NCBI RefSeq assembly: GCF_905475395.1
Contig: NC_058340.1
Span: forward strand, 67,310,181 to 67,374,180
DNA: 64,000 nucleotides
Reading direction: 5' to 3'
Source: Chrysoperla carnea
Lineage: Eukaryota; Arthropoda; Insecta; Neuroptera; Chrysopidae
The notes below the pieces were generated by a model. That model saw only the letters and a program-made list of their open reading frames with translations. It was not told where the DNA came from and ran no database searches. Below are positions 37,851 to 51,510 of the stretch, one piece after another. The translations under genes were made by a program, and so were the position numbers. How positions within the stretch are numbered: position 1 is the first letter of the stretch; each line of letters begins with the position of its first letter.

Positions 37851-39655
37851 CTATATCCACGGGTGCCGCGCACTGCGGAATCCCACACGGGTCGATTATT
37901 TTTTCTAAAATATTTTTGAGAAAAAATTCGAAAAGTGTTTCCCGATTTTACTCCATCACATAGTTGATAGTGTAAATCAAAAAAATCTGACTCATCGAAA
38001 CATCTACTTAATAATAATTTTTTGAAACTTTAAAGAACAAGACAGAGTGTTTTGTTAATATTTATTTATTTACTCCTTATTTGACAATTTCTTAAAAATT
38101 TGAATATATTTAATATAATTTTTGAATATCATCAAAAATAAAAGAAAATATGAAAAGAAATAATTTTTTAGTATACATTCATATTACTCATCGACCATAA
38201 GCCCATAATGAAGTGAAATTTCCATAATTATTTTTGTCTACCTTTTTGAGGTTTGATAAAGGTTTAACTTTGTGTTAGAACTTATGGAAATCAATTTTTT
38301 TTTATTTTTCGTTAAGATTTTTGTAATTCGACGATTAAAAGATATAATCATTGATTGCACAAATGACTGGTAGTTTGCAATCATCCAAAGGATCATAAAA
38401 TTAAGTTGCCAAACCCTTCGACATTCTTTCTGCATATTTCAACACTCTAAACAGAATTATAATCTCACTTTTCTCTACCACTTAAAACTGCAAACTTATC
38501 TTTAAATGGTAGAAAAAAAGAATCATAGAAATTTCGCTTCAAGATAGGCTCATGGTTATTTTGTTATTATCATTTGAATAGATTTTGAATAAATTTCATT
38601 TGTTTGTTGTATGATTATGTCCCCCTTTTTTATATATTTTTATTTCATATATTGTAAATAATATTATTATTTTTATGTGTACAAAAATATAAATCTATAA
38701 AAGAAAAATATTTTAAAATAAAAAAAGCACTGTATTATATAATATTTATACATGCATATATTATATTGAATACAGGATGAATTATATTCCTGGAAAACTA
38801 TAATGTATAAAAAAAAAAGTTCAGTAACTAAAACCCCGACGACTATAAAATCACGTTCTAAAACATGATTTCTGCATTAAAGAATAGAAAATTTTAATTA
38901 TAATTTTGTTGTAGTTGTATGTTATTTTTTATATTAAAATAATTTAAATTGTTATCTAAATAAATTTGAGACCTCACGGTAGCTCCTTTGTAGATTTTCG
39001 TATACTTACTTCCGTGATCATTTAAGGTAGTTCCCAATAAATAACGTTTTCTTAGGATCATTTTTTAATTGTGTATATGCATTCTCACTAATGTCCTTCT
39101 TAAACCGGTAAATTTAATTCCCGTTACAATTTTTAGATTTGGACTGTTAAAGTTTGCGTTTTTAATATATAAACCCTAAATTGACGTGTTTTTAAAGGTA
39201 TGCTTTATTATGTAACAAGGTTCATTTTCTTAAGAATAATTTGGAAAACTAATATTCATTAGTTAAAAGTATGACAAGCATTTTCCTATAAAAAGGGCAC
39301 TCGTTTTTCTATAAAATACATTTAAAGTGGTGAAATGAATGGCATTTGTGTGTTATTCCTTCTATAAGTGATTTTCTCTAAATATTTAGGCATAAATATT
39401 TCAAAAACTATGGTACATATTGAAAAATTTTAATTTGCATCTAATTTTCCCAAGTTTTAACAGAATCCACTCCCAAAATTTTATACGTAAGTCTAAAATA
39501 TTTTCATACATTCAATTTTTGGAAACGTTCTTAAGAATCCACTGAAAAATTATGTCGAAAGCATATGCGTCTATAATTTACTTGGTATATTATAAAAAAA
39601 TATTTTGGCATTGATGGTTATTCCAGCGAAAATAGTAATTAATAATTATAATTAA
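37851..39655. other. Gene-free AT-rich interval
   Basis: No supportable feature. The open frame at 38238-38435 (minus) has no recognisable domain. Confidence 0.45.
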
Positions 39656-39659
39656 TAAT

Positions 39660-39935
39660 GGGGGTTTAACCTCCGTTTTTGTGACGCATGCCTAATCACG
39701 GGGGCCACCCACATCATTATTTGTTAATCTTTATTTATTCCATTACAAACATATTTACAATTACATTTTTTGATGTGGGTGGAGTCGGTTACTACGTTCT
39801 TATGCAAGCGAGGACAATGTGATCAATTCTGCACTCCCATTAGTTATAAATTGTTCACACTGCCGCTGCCTGGATTCGAACCCGCAACCTATGTCTAAAT
39901 AGTCTAACGTTCTAAAACTAGTAAAATAGTGTTGG
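39660..39935 (-). mobile_element. Possible second tRNA-derived SINE family, minus strand
   Basis: In reverse complement there is a B-box-like GGGTTCGAATCC at 39883-39872. Downstream lies a unique body with a perfect 12-bp inverted pair CCACCCACATCA / TGATGTGGGTGG (39705-39716 and 39771-39782) and an AATAAATAAAG stretch. The A-box side is too diverged to recognise. It differs from the four-copy SINE family. Only one copy is visible, so the call is tentative. Confidence 0.35.
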
Positions 39936-42900
39936 ATTTTCACAGATGTAACTTAATTGTTAGAAATAGAAAATAAGTTAGAGAGTGAATTAAGGATCTC
40001 GAAAAACAAAAAATCACTTCTATATAAAAATCTGATACACATATTTAATATTATAATCCTATCGTTTTAAAAATGAAGACACAAAAGAAGACATTCAAAT
40101 GTCTCTACACAATATCTAGATATATAATAATAATATGTGTCTGTTTGTCTACGAAATACCGTCTAAGTAGATATAGGTGAAAAGAGAAGAAATATCAAAG
40201 TGATTTTAGTTTTGTATGAGCGACCGATGTAAATTTCTACTCTATATATATACATATATATAATTTTATTTTAGAGAAAATATAGAATGGAAAATAAATG
40301 GGGGAATGATTGTATTACCCTCCCTTCAGAGAAAAACCTTTAAATCAGTGTGGTAGTATTTAGTCAGTCTGTATCAGTATGTTTCGCTAAATGTATTTTA
40401 GCTTTTCATACTCGATCCATTGCTGCAACAATTCAATATATATATATGTTAGGTATAGATGGATTTTTTTATACCGTTTTCTATACCTTGAATGTTAAAT
40501 GTTACTAAATATTCAAGTGATTGTCAAATTGTTTATTGCTATCCTTAACTAGGGGATAAATCGTCTAGAAGGTTTAATAGGATATACTTCACTTCACTTA
40601 GAGGCTTTTTTATTGAACTAAAAACCACTTCACTTTACACGGTAAGAAATGTATGGCGTTTACTACAATGCTGGTATTGTATAGAGACAGATACTATTAC
40701 CTATGCTAGCATAAGTAATAATAATTCTGAATTGACTCGTCCACCATAACTATAGCTAATGTTACTATTCCCTCAATGGTCAAATCAGTATGACGTTCAC
40801 ACCGATACTGACATAGTGATATCCACATAAAATATCCGTGGATAATTTAATCGATATCGAAATTTAACATATCTTATTCATTAGCATTTCTTGTCTATAA
40901 AAATTCTCATAAAATAGATCGGATCAGATCAAATATTTGTCATGAAATTCACTACATTTCCTTAGTGGTTGACTAGAATGAAAATGTCTGCTTATAGTTT
41001 TTAGTGATGGCTTCAAAAATCACGTAAAATTATTGGCAGTACCCATATAAAAAAATTAACTACTTATATTTTTGTATACTTAGTGGATTTTCTTACTTTA
41101 AGCATCTTATGCAACAATTTTGGACGGCCACCTTCCAAATCCCAAACGTCCAAATACCGAAATCTAGTTCTTTTGATCATGAATTGAAAATTTGCCATAT
41201 GGGCTTGGAAGACATAAGGAAATGAAAAGTGCCCGGCTAAAACCATTTTTAACTAGTTGTGTATAATGTCAAAAGTAAGAAATTGCACTTCGGAAACGAC
41301 GATTTGGACATTTTTTTATATTGGATTACGGAAAAAGGTCTACCAAAAATTTTTCATGGTTTTTAGACATTCAAGTTACCAGTAAAAGCAATTGGTACAC
41401 ATGATTTACGTAATTCTAAGTTTTCTTGAAACGTACAATCAAATTCGTAAAAATAATAAAACTATTTTCTTGAAAATAAACGACAAAAATAGCTTTTCTA
41501 GAAAATATTTTTTCTCATTACAGAAAGTCATAACTTTGTTATCAAAATAGAATTGTACAGATACACATAAACGATGTATATGTTTTTTAAAATTGTTACT
41601 ACTAAAAATACAATTTAAATTTTATATCCTAGTTCAAGCAAGTTAAGGAGAAGAAATAAAAAGGAATAGAATTTAAAATAGAATATGGGATGAGGAAGGT
41701 TTTTTTTTGAAGATGTGGTGTTTTGTGTGAAATGGTTTTATATGTGTGTCTCATCGTGGCGCAATGGTATATGGTAGACGCTTTAGACATTATCAACGTA
41801 ATGTTATAAATGGTAGAGCGAAGAGGCAAAGAAGAAAATGGACGACATACGACAAAAAATATATGGATATATATGTGAGACAAAACTTGGAAAGAAAACT
41901 AGTAAAGGATACGAATATAGAGAAAATGTATATCGAAAGAAATGGAAAATATTACACTGAAGTTGTATACCTAAATATTTTTAATATGATTTACTTACAA
42001 GCGGGTGATTTTAAAATTTATGAAAATTTATCTACAAACATAACAAATTATCGTGGACATCAATTTATCTAATTTGATATCAATCCTATTTAATCTAAGA
42101 TCAGTATTGGTTTTGATCTAAATTTGATTCGGCACTCTTTAATGTTTTTCTTTCATTTTTTTTTTTTTTTTTTGCCCAAAAAATTGAAAGCAAAACTATT
42201 TTCTGTTACAGAAGTACATTAATGTAACTGTTAGTTACATTTTCTGTTGCATGATTTACCGCAATTTCTGCTATATTTCCTTTAGAACTTAACAGCTCAC
42301 CTTTTGCTGAATTTTTCAAGATACCATTTAATATAGCTTTTTTGGAAAGTGGATAATTCAAAACTTAAAAAAAAAAACTCAAACACTTTTCAATTTAGAT
42401 ATTTCAGAATCATATTCTATAAACAATAAAAAAACTACTTGAAAACTAGAAGAAAATAGAAATTGCGACAGACTGACAAATATAATGGGTACAGGGAAAC
42501 AGACAGACACACAGACAGACAAACGAACAAACAGACAAAATGTGAATGAGGATTGTTGGTGTGGTGTTGTTACATAACGGTGGCGGCAATCGTAACGTAA
42601 TAGTAAGGGAGAGTATTGTACCTGGGTTCAAAATTTACATTTAAGGGCCTTTTATAGCCATTTTTGTAAATATAATAATAGGAATAGTTTCTGTTTATCA
42701 CTTTTATTCCTACAAACTAAGTATTTTTTTTTTGGAAACTTAACTGTCAAAAACTTATAAATAAAAAGCCTAACTGTTAAACAGTTATAAAGTATCTGTG
42801 ATCCCTAATCCAATGTACCATGAATCACACCATAATGTACCTTGAATCATCCCCATTGATTTTTTTTCTTTAAGAAATTTTCTTGAATATCGTCTTCTTT

Positions 42901-45900
42901 GAGTATTCAGTAACAGCTACAACTTGACTTTTAAATTGAATCGAATTCCTCAATTTTTTTACTTTGAAACATTATTATATTATTCAAAACCAACAAATGC
43001 ACTTGCTTAACCATTCTGTTGGTTGCTTGCCTTCTTATAAATAAACTTTATCTTCTTATAGCCTTGCTGTGTCATAAATACCAATATCTATCAAGAACTA
43101 GGAATATCTTAATTGTATACAAACAATCCGGGGTGTTTTACATTACCCTATATAATATGTACATACATATTATATAGAAAGAGTGAAATGGCGGCGAGTC
43201 CCATCTGTGTGGCGGCCCAGGATTAACCCCAGCACCTCTACTATCTACAATGCTACACAATCATTCCTGTAATAACACAGTAGTCCCAAAACTATACTAA
43301 CACGACTGAGAAAAGAGAGAAGGAATCGATATTATCGTTATACTATACTAATAGTAGAGAGAGACTATCATAATATTATGGAATTTTGTTGTAAGTACGA
43401 TGTGTGATTGAAATAGGTTTTTAGGAACGTGTTACTGAGAACCATATAGCCTCACTTAGTGAAAATTTGTATCAAATTTGGTTTGGTAAAGGAAAGTTCT
43501 ATCTTGCTAAACTGTCGAAATATTCGAATTTTTCGATTTTTGTCTTTTTTGTTTCTCCTGATTCTTGCCTGCGAGAAAGTTATTGCCAACACATTAGGTA
43601 AAAAAATCCGGCTGTACAATGATGTATAAAAAGAATCAAAAAAATTTCATTTCATATTGGGCTCGCGATCGATATAGTATAATATGACTTAAACGGATCA
43701 ATTTCTATAAGTCTGACACTCGGAATTACGATAAGTCCCTCAATTTTCTTTACTACGAACCGTAGTTTCGTCAATCTTTCAAGACACGAAGACAAAATCA
43801 ATCATAGAATTTTCGAAAAGTTGAATGGATTATTCTTCAACAAAACCCCTTCTCGGTAAATTTAAATTAAAATTGGGTCAAGTCACTTAGGATCTACTTT
43901 ACCACGAGCTTGCATGCAAAAGCAAACAGGCTTAAAACTTATAAAGCCTCTCTATTCTTGCCAATTATAAGAAAAGAATATGATGAATTTTTCAACAGCT
44001 ATTCCATTAAATATATAAAACATATAATGTAATATTTAGTAACAAACAACCTATTTGCTATTGAGACTAGGTTTTAGACATAGCTATACATATTTAAATA
44101 CGTACCCGAAAAGCATATGCAATTATTTCCTATTGGTATTAGTAACTAATAAAACTATTTTGTGAACAACGGTAAATAATATATTGGTATCATTTATAAG
44201 GATCAAAAATTATATTAGTTTTAGCAAACTTTCTTAAGTTCAACTTCTAGTGTTGACCCCTGATAGGACTTCGAACAGTCATACAAATATTAATAGATCG
44301 TGCCCAAAAAAATGATCGATATTAACTATACAGATATCATTTCTTCAATTTTACTTCGATCGAAATGTATTTGAGTATCCGATCGGTTTTTGCAATCTGA
44401 AAGGCCAAATTCGTAAACAAACAAATATGCAGCTGTGGATAGAGCTTAAAATTAAAAATTTTTCAACAAATGTATTAAGTAAAGAGAAAATATTGATAAT
44501 TTTACGGTTTTAAAAAACTTACTACAATTTATCGTCTAATCATTTATTCTGTAAGCCTAATATTTATACTGATAACATTTCTATTTTACGCTCGATCCAC
44601 AATATAGCTAGCAATCATCGTCGCACTGATTTCGAATTTCATCTATAAACTTTCGCTAGGACTACGTAGCTCTCATACTTTTAATTTTCCTACAATAATA
44701 CCGTGCAGAATTTCGCAGCACTGTAACCATGGCTTAAAGCAAGCCAAAGAAATAATATACAATGAGTAATTCACTTTCTTTTTATTTATAGGCAATTTTA
44801 TTACAGATATGGTATACAAGTTGCATAAAAAAATTAATCTTAATATTATTATATCTAGTCTATTTTTTCCTTATTAGTGATACATTTTAAGACCTTTGGT
44901 TTGCTTTTCGTTATAAGCCAACATAATAAGTTTTAAAAAAAAGGGTAAATCATTCTCCTTTTTCTATTTTAAGATAGAAATTTCTGAATATTTGGGTATG
45001 TTTTAACGAAATATTAAGTAAATGTAAGGACACCAAATTTTATGTACATTCATTTAAGAAGTGCAATTATAATAGTAAGAACATAATTAATATTTATGAA
45101 TATAATAAATAATTTTACTCATATATTTTGCCTAAGTGGTATGTTTGTTTTTGTAATTTATGGTTTTGAAAAAGAAACTAGAAACCATAACTTATAAATT
45201 TAGGACATAGAATTTATTATATAATGTATAATACGAAATATTTTCAAGCATAATTTTATATTCTTACATTTTCCTATTTATTTTTTATGACACCATCGAC
45301 AATAAATCGGTTTTTGAAAATATTTTTTTACCTTCCTCATATGTGCAACAAGGTAACTATACAAGGTCAGAAATTTTCGTATCTTTAAAGTTGTTACACT
45401 TCCTGTTTTTATCATGTTCAAAAATAAGTTTGTTAAAACGTTTAAAGAAGTTTGCTTCTGATTATTCTCTCTCAAAAATTACCTACATGAAATGAAAAGT
45501 TCAGGTAAGAAAAATCTAAAGGAGGTATTATATTAGTTACGTTTAGATTACTATACTTTTACTGTGATTTTACAACAATTTATATGGTAAAAATTTTTAG
45601 TAAATTCACAAACTAGGATCGTATTTTTACTTAAAATGTTGTGTGTTACAGTTTCCAAAACTTTTTTGTAAAATTACCATAGAATTTTTTACCAATGTAT
45701 CATATTGTATAGAATAGGGAAACTTATTTATTGAATTATTCAGAAAAGTTTATAAATAAATAAATTATATCAATAAACATCATTGACAATACCAACTTTA
45801 ATAATATATTTATTAAATTATTATTGTAAAAAAAAAAATATAAACAATGATAAATTACATTAATATTGACACAATAAAAAACCATTATAAACAATAATAA

Positions 45901-47400
45901 AAGCATATAAAAATATATGCAAAATACAAAATTACAATAAATTAATTAACATTATTATTAACAAATGAAAAATGTAAATTTAAATCAAAACTTTTATATT
46001 ATTCTAAATAAAATATAAAGCATAAAAAGAAAAGTTAAAATTTAATTTAAATCCTTTACTTTTTAAAATATTTAACATTAATTAAATTATTTATTCTTGG
46101 TTGTACAAGATGTCATACATTTAAATACAGTGAGCTTCAAAAGTTTATCAAAAAGTTTAATGGATTTTCATTGAATTGAACTAATCTTTTATGCTTTTTC
46201 AAACATCTAAGGAATTCAAATAAAATTTAAAAAAATGAGTTTTAGCAACAGGATAATTAAGCTTTTCCGTTCAGAATTAAGAAAAGCGCTGATAAAATTC
46301 AAAAGGTTGGTCAAATTTTCGTCAATTACAGGTTACACTTAAGAGATGTATATAGACAAAGTAATGCTTTCAACTTATAATCTGTCTATTTTCCATCGAG
46401 GATTAATAAATACATTTTTTGAAAGAAATTCTGCCAATTTTTCAATTTTTATGGGGGTCTTTTCGCCGCCAATGTTAATTGAAGAATATTAGATTAAAAG
46501 GACAAATAATTTTTGTATAATAGTCTTTATGTATCGTATAGAAAAGTTTCGATCATACTTTACCATTTAAATTTTTGTGAAAAAAAGTTTTCAAAAATGT
46601 TAACATTTGTTGACAATCTTACGAAAAATAAGACCCTATGAACTTTTCTTCAATTATACTACCAGTTATGGATTAGATGGAGTGAATATATAGTTTACCG
46701 TGAAATTTATTGAGGAATAAATAATAAACTGAAAAAAAGTACTAGCAAGAATAATTTTTCTTAACGCAGCAAGTAAATACTTTGATTTAAGGCAATATTT
46801 TCTTGCTATACTTTAACTTATAAGAAGTCAAATACTTATTTTATTGAATTAAGAAGATTCTTTCGCCGCCAATGTTAATTTTTTTTTAAATTCACAATTT
46901 ACCAATTTAAACCTCAACCCGTTATGATTCAATTATTTACACAACTGACGTCATTTATGTACATCATATTTGAAAAAATTATGCTCGTTATTTTGAAATG
47001 ATTTTTATGTGTGTGTAATAATATAAGAAGACGAATTGGTATATGTTTGTTGAAAGTTGATAAAGTAATCAACATTAGTGCGGAATCGTGTTATGTGGTT
47101 TTACTATTATTTACTATACAATCTAGTAGCGTCTACTATTCAGTATTTACTACATCATATACGAAATAGGTATATAACACTTGCCTATTCAGAGAAATGT
47201 CTATGAATTATTCATTAAAACCTATCATCGTAGAGCATTTTGTTAAATTGAAAATTAATTCAACAACATTTTCAATATTATTACAATTGTTTTAGCGAAT
47301 TAAATATAAAAAATTTTGAATTTGAAAAAACAAACTTTTTATATGAACAGAATTTATTACAAATTTCATAAAACCCTCAACGTAAAAGAACAATCTTTTA
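39936..47400. other. Gene-free AT-rich interval, 7.4 kb
   Basis: No recognisable host gene. 45700-46100 is the most AT-biased part. A 20-bp exact repeat TTTCGCCGCCAATGTTAATT lies at 46461-46480 and 46861-46880. An open frame of 108 codons at 41746-42072 has no domain or homolog I recognise and is left uncalled. A region with GGCGGCGAG and GTGGCGGCCC at about 43190-43216 is locally GC-rich without further structure. Confidence 0.45.
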
Positions 47401-47403
47401 AAA

Positions 47404-47812
47404 AGTTAAAATGATATTAGTTAACAAATTTGGTGGAAGCATTGAGAATTTTTAGTTTATGTTACAAAGGGATATGTTCAATACACTTATTTGCGCTTCC
47501 ACCATTATCTATGTGATTTATAACGTATCCATTTTTATCGGAGAGTTAAAATAGAATGACTAACAAAACTGAAATACTCAGTTTAATTATATTAAATTAT
47601 TTTATATATTATTTTTTAGCCTCATTTTAAAGCTTATCGTACTGGATAATGACCAAAAATAAACTCATGGTCTGAAAATGTACCGCTTAAGAAAACACAT
47701 GCTAGAGTAATAATTTTAAGATTAATTTTGTTCATTATGTAATTTTTACATCATATCTGTAATAAAATTGCCTATAAAAAAGGAAGTAAATTATAACTTA
47801 TATAATATTTCT
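47404..47812 (+). repeat. Long dispersed repeat, copy 2
   Basis: Partner of 37442-37850, in the same orientation 10 kb away, with only scattered substitutions and small indels. It includes the mini-MITE at 47431-47505. Similarity stops sharply at both sides, as expected for a transposed or duplicated segment. Confidence 0.8.
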
Positions 47813-47892
47813 TGAAAATTTCGCACGGATCGAGCTAGTGTCGATTTATTCAATTTTTTGAATAATATCATCAAAGGAACATGACTGGTATG

Positions 47893-48366
47893 CATGAATT
47901 CTCTACGTAGGATTTTCAGGGCCAGCTGAAAATGAAAAAAGCATATGAACCATTTTTCGATAAAATAAAATTTATTTTTATTCTTCTTGACCATAAAATA
48001 CATAAGTTTTGTATAATGTAAGTAATATTTAAATTTTCTCGAATTTATTGACCAAATAAATTGAAATTGAATATTTTTTGTTTATTTATTTCAGTATTAT
48101 GTAACTCATATCTAATATTGCGTTAACATATTCGAATATTTTAAGATTTTTATAAAATTAGCTTTTGGCAAAAGTAATTGGTTAAGTGACAATCTTTCCC
48201 CGAAAATAGAGCCTGATAACAAGCTTAAGTTGCATTTCAGCAGGCGTTGAACAAATAGCTGAATATTAAAAGATGAATTCTCTACATAGGACGTTTTTGC
48301 CAGCTGAAAATGACAAAGAATAAGAAACATTTTCCGATAAAATAAAATTTATTTTTATTCTTGGTA
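47893..48366. repeat. Local direct repeat pair (period about 380 bp)
   Basis: 47893-47990 and 48272-48366 share ATGAATTCTCTAC, AGCTGAAAATGA and GATAAAATAAAATTTATTTT in order. Minus-strand open frames through both copies give similar peptides only because the DNA is repeated. Confidence 0.65.
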
Positions 48367-48424
48367 ATTTTCAACAAACACTGTTCAAATGTTTGAATGA
48401 ACTGTCTAATAAACAAGTGAAATA

Positions 48425-49030
48425 AATAATTGACTGAGTTAGTTGTAGAAATACTCTGTACTTGTTTTGTTTTCCAAAATTTTCGAAAGTAATTTCTTAA
48501 ACTTTTTTTTTGTTTATCGAAAGTCCTTGACAATACCACTAGTTGAAGATATCTAAAAGTTTTCAACTCCCTATCTTCTATAGTTCTGGAGAAAATGGAC
48601 ACCAGAATTTTGTCCCAAATTACGCTTTCCAGATTGAATAGTGATGTTTACGAAAAAATGTTTCAAACAAAAGATGTTTATTATAAGGAACAATTTTTAT
48701 ATTTAATCTTTTGTTCTATCTCTTACGGCTTACAAGATGAGTCCCACGAATTCACGACCCAATTGACCTATGTTGTTCATTTACGAACTCAAACTCACTT
48801 TTTACGTCTTGAGCACGCTGTAAATTTCAGCTTGATGCCTATCTGTTTTCGTCTTTGAGTTATCGTGCTGACGGACGGACGGACGGACAAACAAATTGAA
48901 ATGGACAAATTAAAGTGATTTTATGAAAACCTATATCAAAATTTTGCTCATATCATCAATAGTCCTAAACGTTACAAACTTGGAACTAAAATTACTATAC
49001 CTTAAAATGTATTTTATATAGGTATACAGA
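48425..49030 (+). repeat. Family F1 dispersed repeat, copy 3 (plus, longest)
   Basis: It shares ATTGACTGAGTTAGTTGTAG and TTTTGTTCTATCTCTTACGG, the GACGGACGGACGGAC run and AACGTTACAAACTTGGAACT with copy 2. An open frame of 87 codons (48595-48858) lies inside it, but the equivalent parts of the other copies are not open, so it is not called as a gene. Confidence 0.6.
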
Positions 49031-49440
49031 GTATAAAATAGAAAGAAGAAAAAGAAATCTTCTCAAAAAAACAATTGACATCAAAGGGACATGCACACAC
49101 TAAAAATTTGAAAATGAAAATTTAATCTTCTACGGAGGTGCAAGGTAAAGTTTAAAAAACTATCCCTAATCAAACCGCGTTCGTTTATCTCACAAATATT
49201 GCCCAGTCAATAAAATAACATGAAAAACTAAAAAAAATAAAGAAAACTTTTTGTTCCTAATAAAATTTATATAACTTAAATTGTTTGATTTCATTAAATA
49301 TATTAAATCTGTCATTATTTATAACTTTGATTGTCCTGATTTTATTTTACTGTAAATGTGATTTGATGACACATACAAAAATAAAAAAAATAAATGGAAT
49401 ATCTTTTTTCTCATTTTAATCTTTCGACAATCAGCATTTT

Positions 49441-49462
49441 ATATATATATATATATATATAT
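49441..49462. repeat. (AT)n microsatellite
   Basis: Eleven AT units in a row preceding ATTGTGAAACG. Confidence 0.85.
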
Positions 49463-49644
49463 TGTGAAACGTTTCTGCTTTTCCTTCTTCATCATCCATC
49501 GACATCATTGTGTGTTAGATGACATAAATTGGAAATAAATAGTAAAGTAAGTCGTCGTTGGTGTTAAAGTGACAAACGGTGTGAGTGGGTTGTTGTATGT
49601 GAGATCGGTATAGTGAAAACACGTAATTTTCCCAAATTTATTGT

Positions 49645-49804
49645 GTGGTCCAGAAAAAGTCTAAAAACATAATGCAGGATAGATTCTAAATATATTCTGT
49701 ATATACAACAAAACAGGGCATATTTTTCAAGAAATTTAGGTCCCGAAAAATTCTAGAAACGTAACGCAGAATTTATTCTTAGTATATTCTATATACAGGG
49801 TGGA
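49645..49804. repeat. Tandem duplication, 93-bp period
   Basis: 49645-49711 and 49738-49804 share the order GGTCC..GAAAAA.TCTA.AAAC.TAA.GCAG, then TATATTCT.TATATACA. It abuts repeat family F3 copy 2. Confidence 0.55.
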
Positions 49805-50050
49805 CCATTTTAATCTATTACCTATGGCTAATGGCTCTTTTTGTAGTTAACCAAACAAAAACTAACTTTAACTAATGTTGCAGAGTTTAATGGGAGCATT
49901 ATGTTCTGACCTAGTTCTCCAGGTTTCTTTAATAGTCAATTTAGATCCTGAAAAGTAAAAGATAGAATAACACTTTCAATTCGAAAGTTGATCATCATAA
50001 AAAAAATAACATTTTTTATTTAAAACTTTTATTCGAAAATCGTTAGCTAA
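49795..50050 (+). repeat. Family F3 dispersed repeat, copy 2
   Basis: Starts ACAGGGTGGACCATTTTAAT and contains CTAGTTCTCCAGGTTTCTTT and GTCAATTTAGATCCTGAAAA, collinear with 11573-11740 but with an extra segment after the first block. It abuts a 93-bp tandem duplication (49645-49804). Confidence 0.55.
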
Positions 50051-51132
50051 GACAAAGAATAAATTAGTTTTTGGCATCCGAATACTTCCAAACATACACA
50101 ATTCCTTTTACAATATAAAAACTTCAATTGAAAATCTTTACTTATTGATATGTATTTTGTCACTCTCTGTCATGTACCTCGGATCAAGCAATGTGTTGTA
50201 CTACGGACATAAGATCATTGATATTAAGCACTAAAATTTACAATAGTCTTTTGGCATAGATTTAGATTACCTACCAGAATCATTAAAAATACCAGTTGAT
50301 GCTATTACAAGCAGGGAAGAGTATGTCCGTCCGTAAGTGAAACTTATAAGGTTTTCGATGTTTTAATCACATAATATGTATTATATAATATATAATGTGA
50401 TATACTTTCAGGCACAATCGGTGAAGATGATTCTAGGTACACTAAAGTGTGATCCATTGTACATAATTATATTCAAAATTCTGGCCGTGGATTTTATTCC
50501 ATTTTTCTTTATCCACCAGCCAATAAAATAAATTTAAATGAGTCCCAACATACTACAAGTGAAAATTTGAAAATTTTTTTAAAGTCCATCATATAATTTT
50601 ACAAATTGTTGCTATGCTACCAAAATAACAAGCCATAAAAGTCATTTTTTCTTAAGTCAAATGCAGCCAGAAAGTACGTACTTACGGCAAGGGAATACAG
50701 AAAAGACAATTTTTATTGTGATATTTTTAGGTTTAAAAAACACACGAACCTAAATTTTGTTTCCTACTAAAATTTTTTTGTTTATAAAATAATACACCTT
50801 CCTCGATTATTTGCAACGTTTTTTCGTAGCCATTCAATATTTAACGTACGTTAACAACGTCGCGTTGATAATATTCGTAACTGTTACATTCTGTTAGCCT
50901 TGTGCTTGCTCTCTAGTGAACCTTTATTATTGATTGTATTTGGCTGATTAAATTATTCTTTATATTATTATATATCTATTCTATATAGAATGGAATGAGA
51001 GAATACCAACCAAATGCTAATATAAAATGTGTATGAGCGAGTGAGATAGATTTTTTACTAAATCCATTTACTATACTGCTAGGCTAGTAGTAAGTTTAGG
51101 ATCGGAAGTAGTATTTCATAAATATTTCAGAG

Positions 51133-51510
51133 TTTATCTAACGATTGGATACGTAGTTCGATGAAATATGGCGAATAATCAGTCGGATATAGGCAATATG
51201 TCGGTAACTACTGCAATAATCGTCAAGTAAACTCGATTTTTGAATTTTTTGGAAAAATTAACTTATATATACAGTTTTATCGGAATCAGAAACAAACAAT
51301 TTTTCTCGATTTTTTTGCAATTATATCTAGAAAAAATCCAAAAAAATCAAAAAAAAATTTTGTGTTCCGGATTTTGCTGAAACTCCGGTTTATAAACTAA
51401 TTTTGACCCAAAAATATAAAAAATCCGGTTTATTTAACGATTGGATACGTGGTTTATGAAATATGGCCAATAATCAGTCGGATATAGGTAATATGTCGGT
51501 AACTATCGGA
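51133..51510. repeat. Direct repeat pair (period about 291 bp)
   Basis: 51133-51213 and 51424-51505 share AACGATTGGATACGT, GAAATATGGC, AATAATCAGTCGGATATAGG and AATATGTCGGTAACTA in order. Intervening sequence differs. No gene. Confidence 0.75.

Noticed and set aside
41746..42072. 108-codon plus-strand open frame, basic peptide starting MSHRGAMVYGRR
   Set aside because: No domain, no recognisable homolog and no splice or promoter support. Length is reachable by chance, and the opposite strand is also open (41629-41883). The TGGCGCAATGG near its start resembles a tRNA A-box, but no B-box follows.
47791..48602. Minus-strand open frames giving similar peptides (NKNKFYFI motif)
   Set aside because: Similarity comes from a local DNA direct repeat; no protein family and no start or splice support.
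48595..48858. 87-codon open frame
   Set aside because: Lies inside dispersed repeat family F1 and is not open in the other copies.
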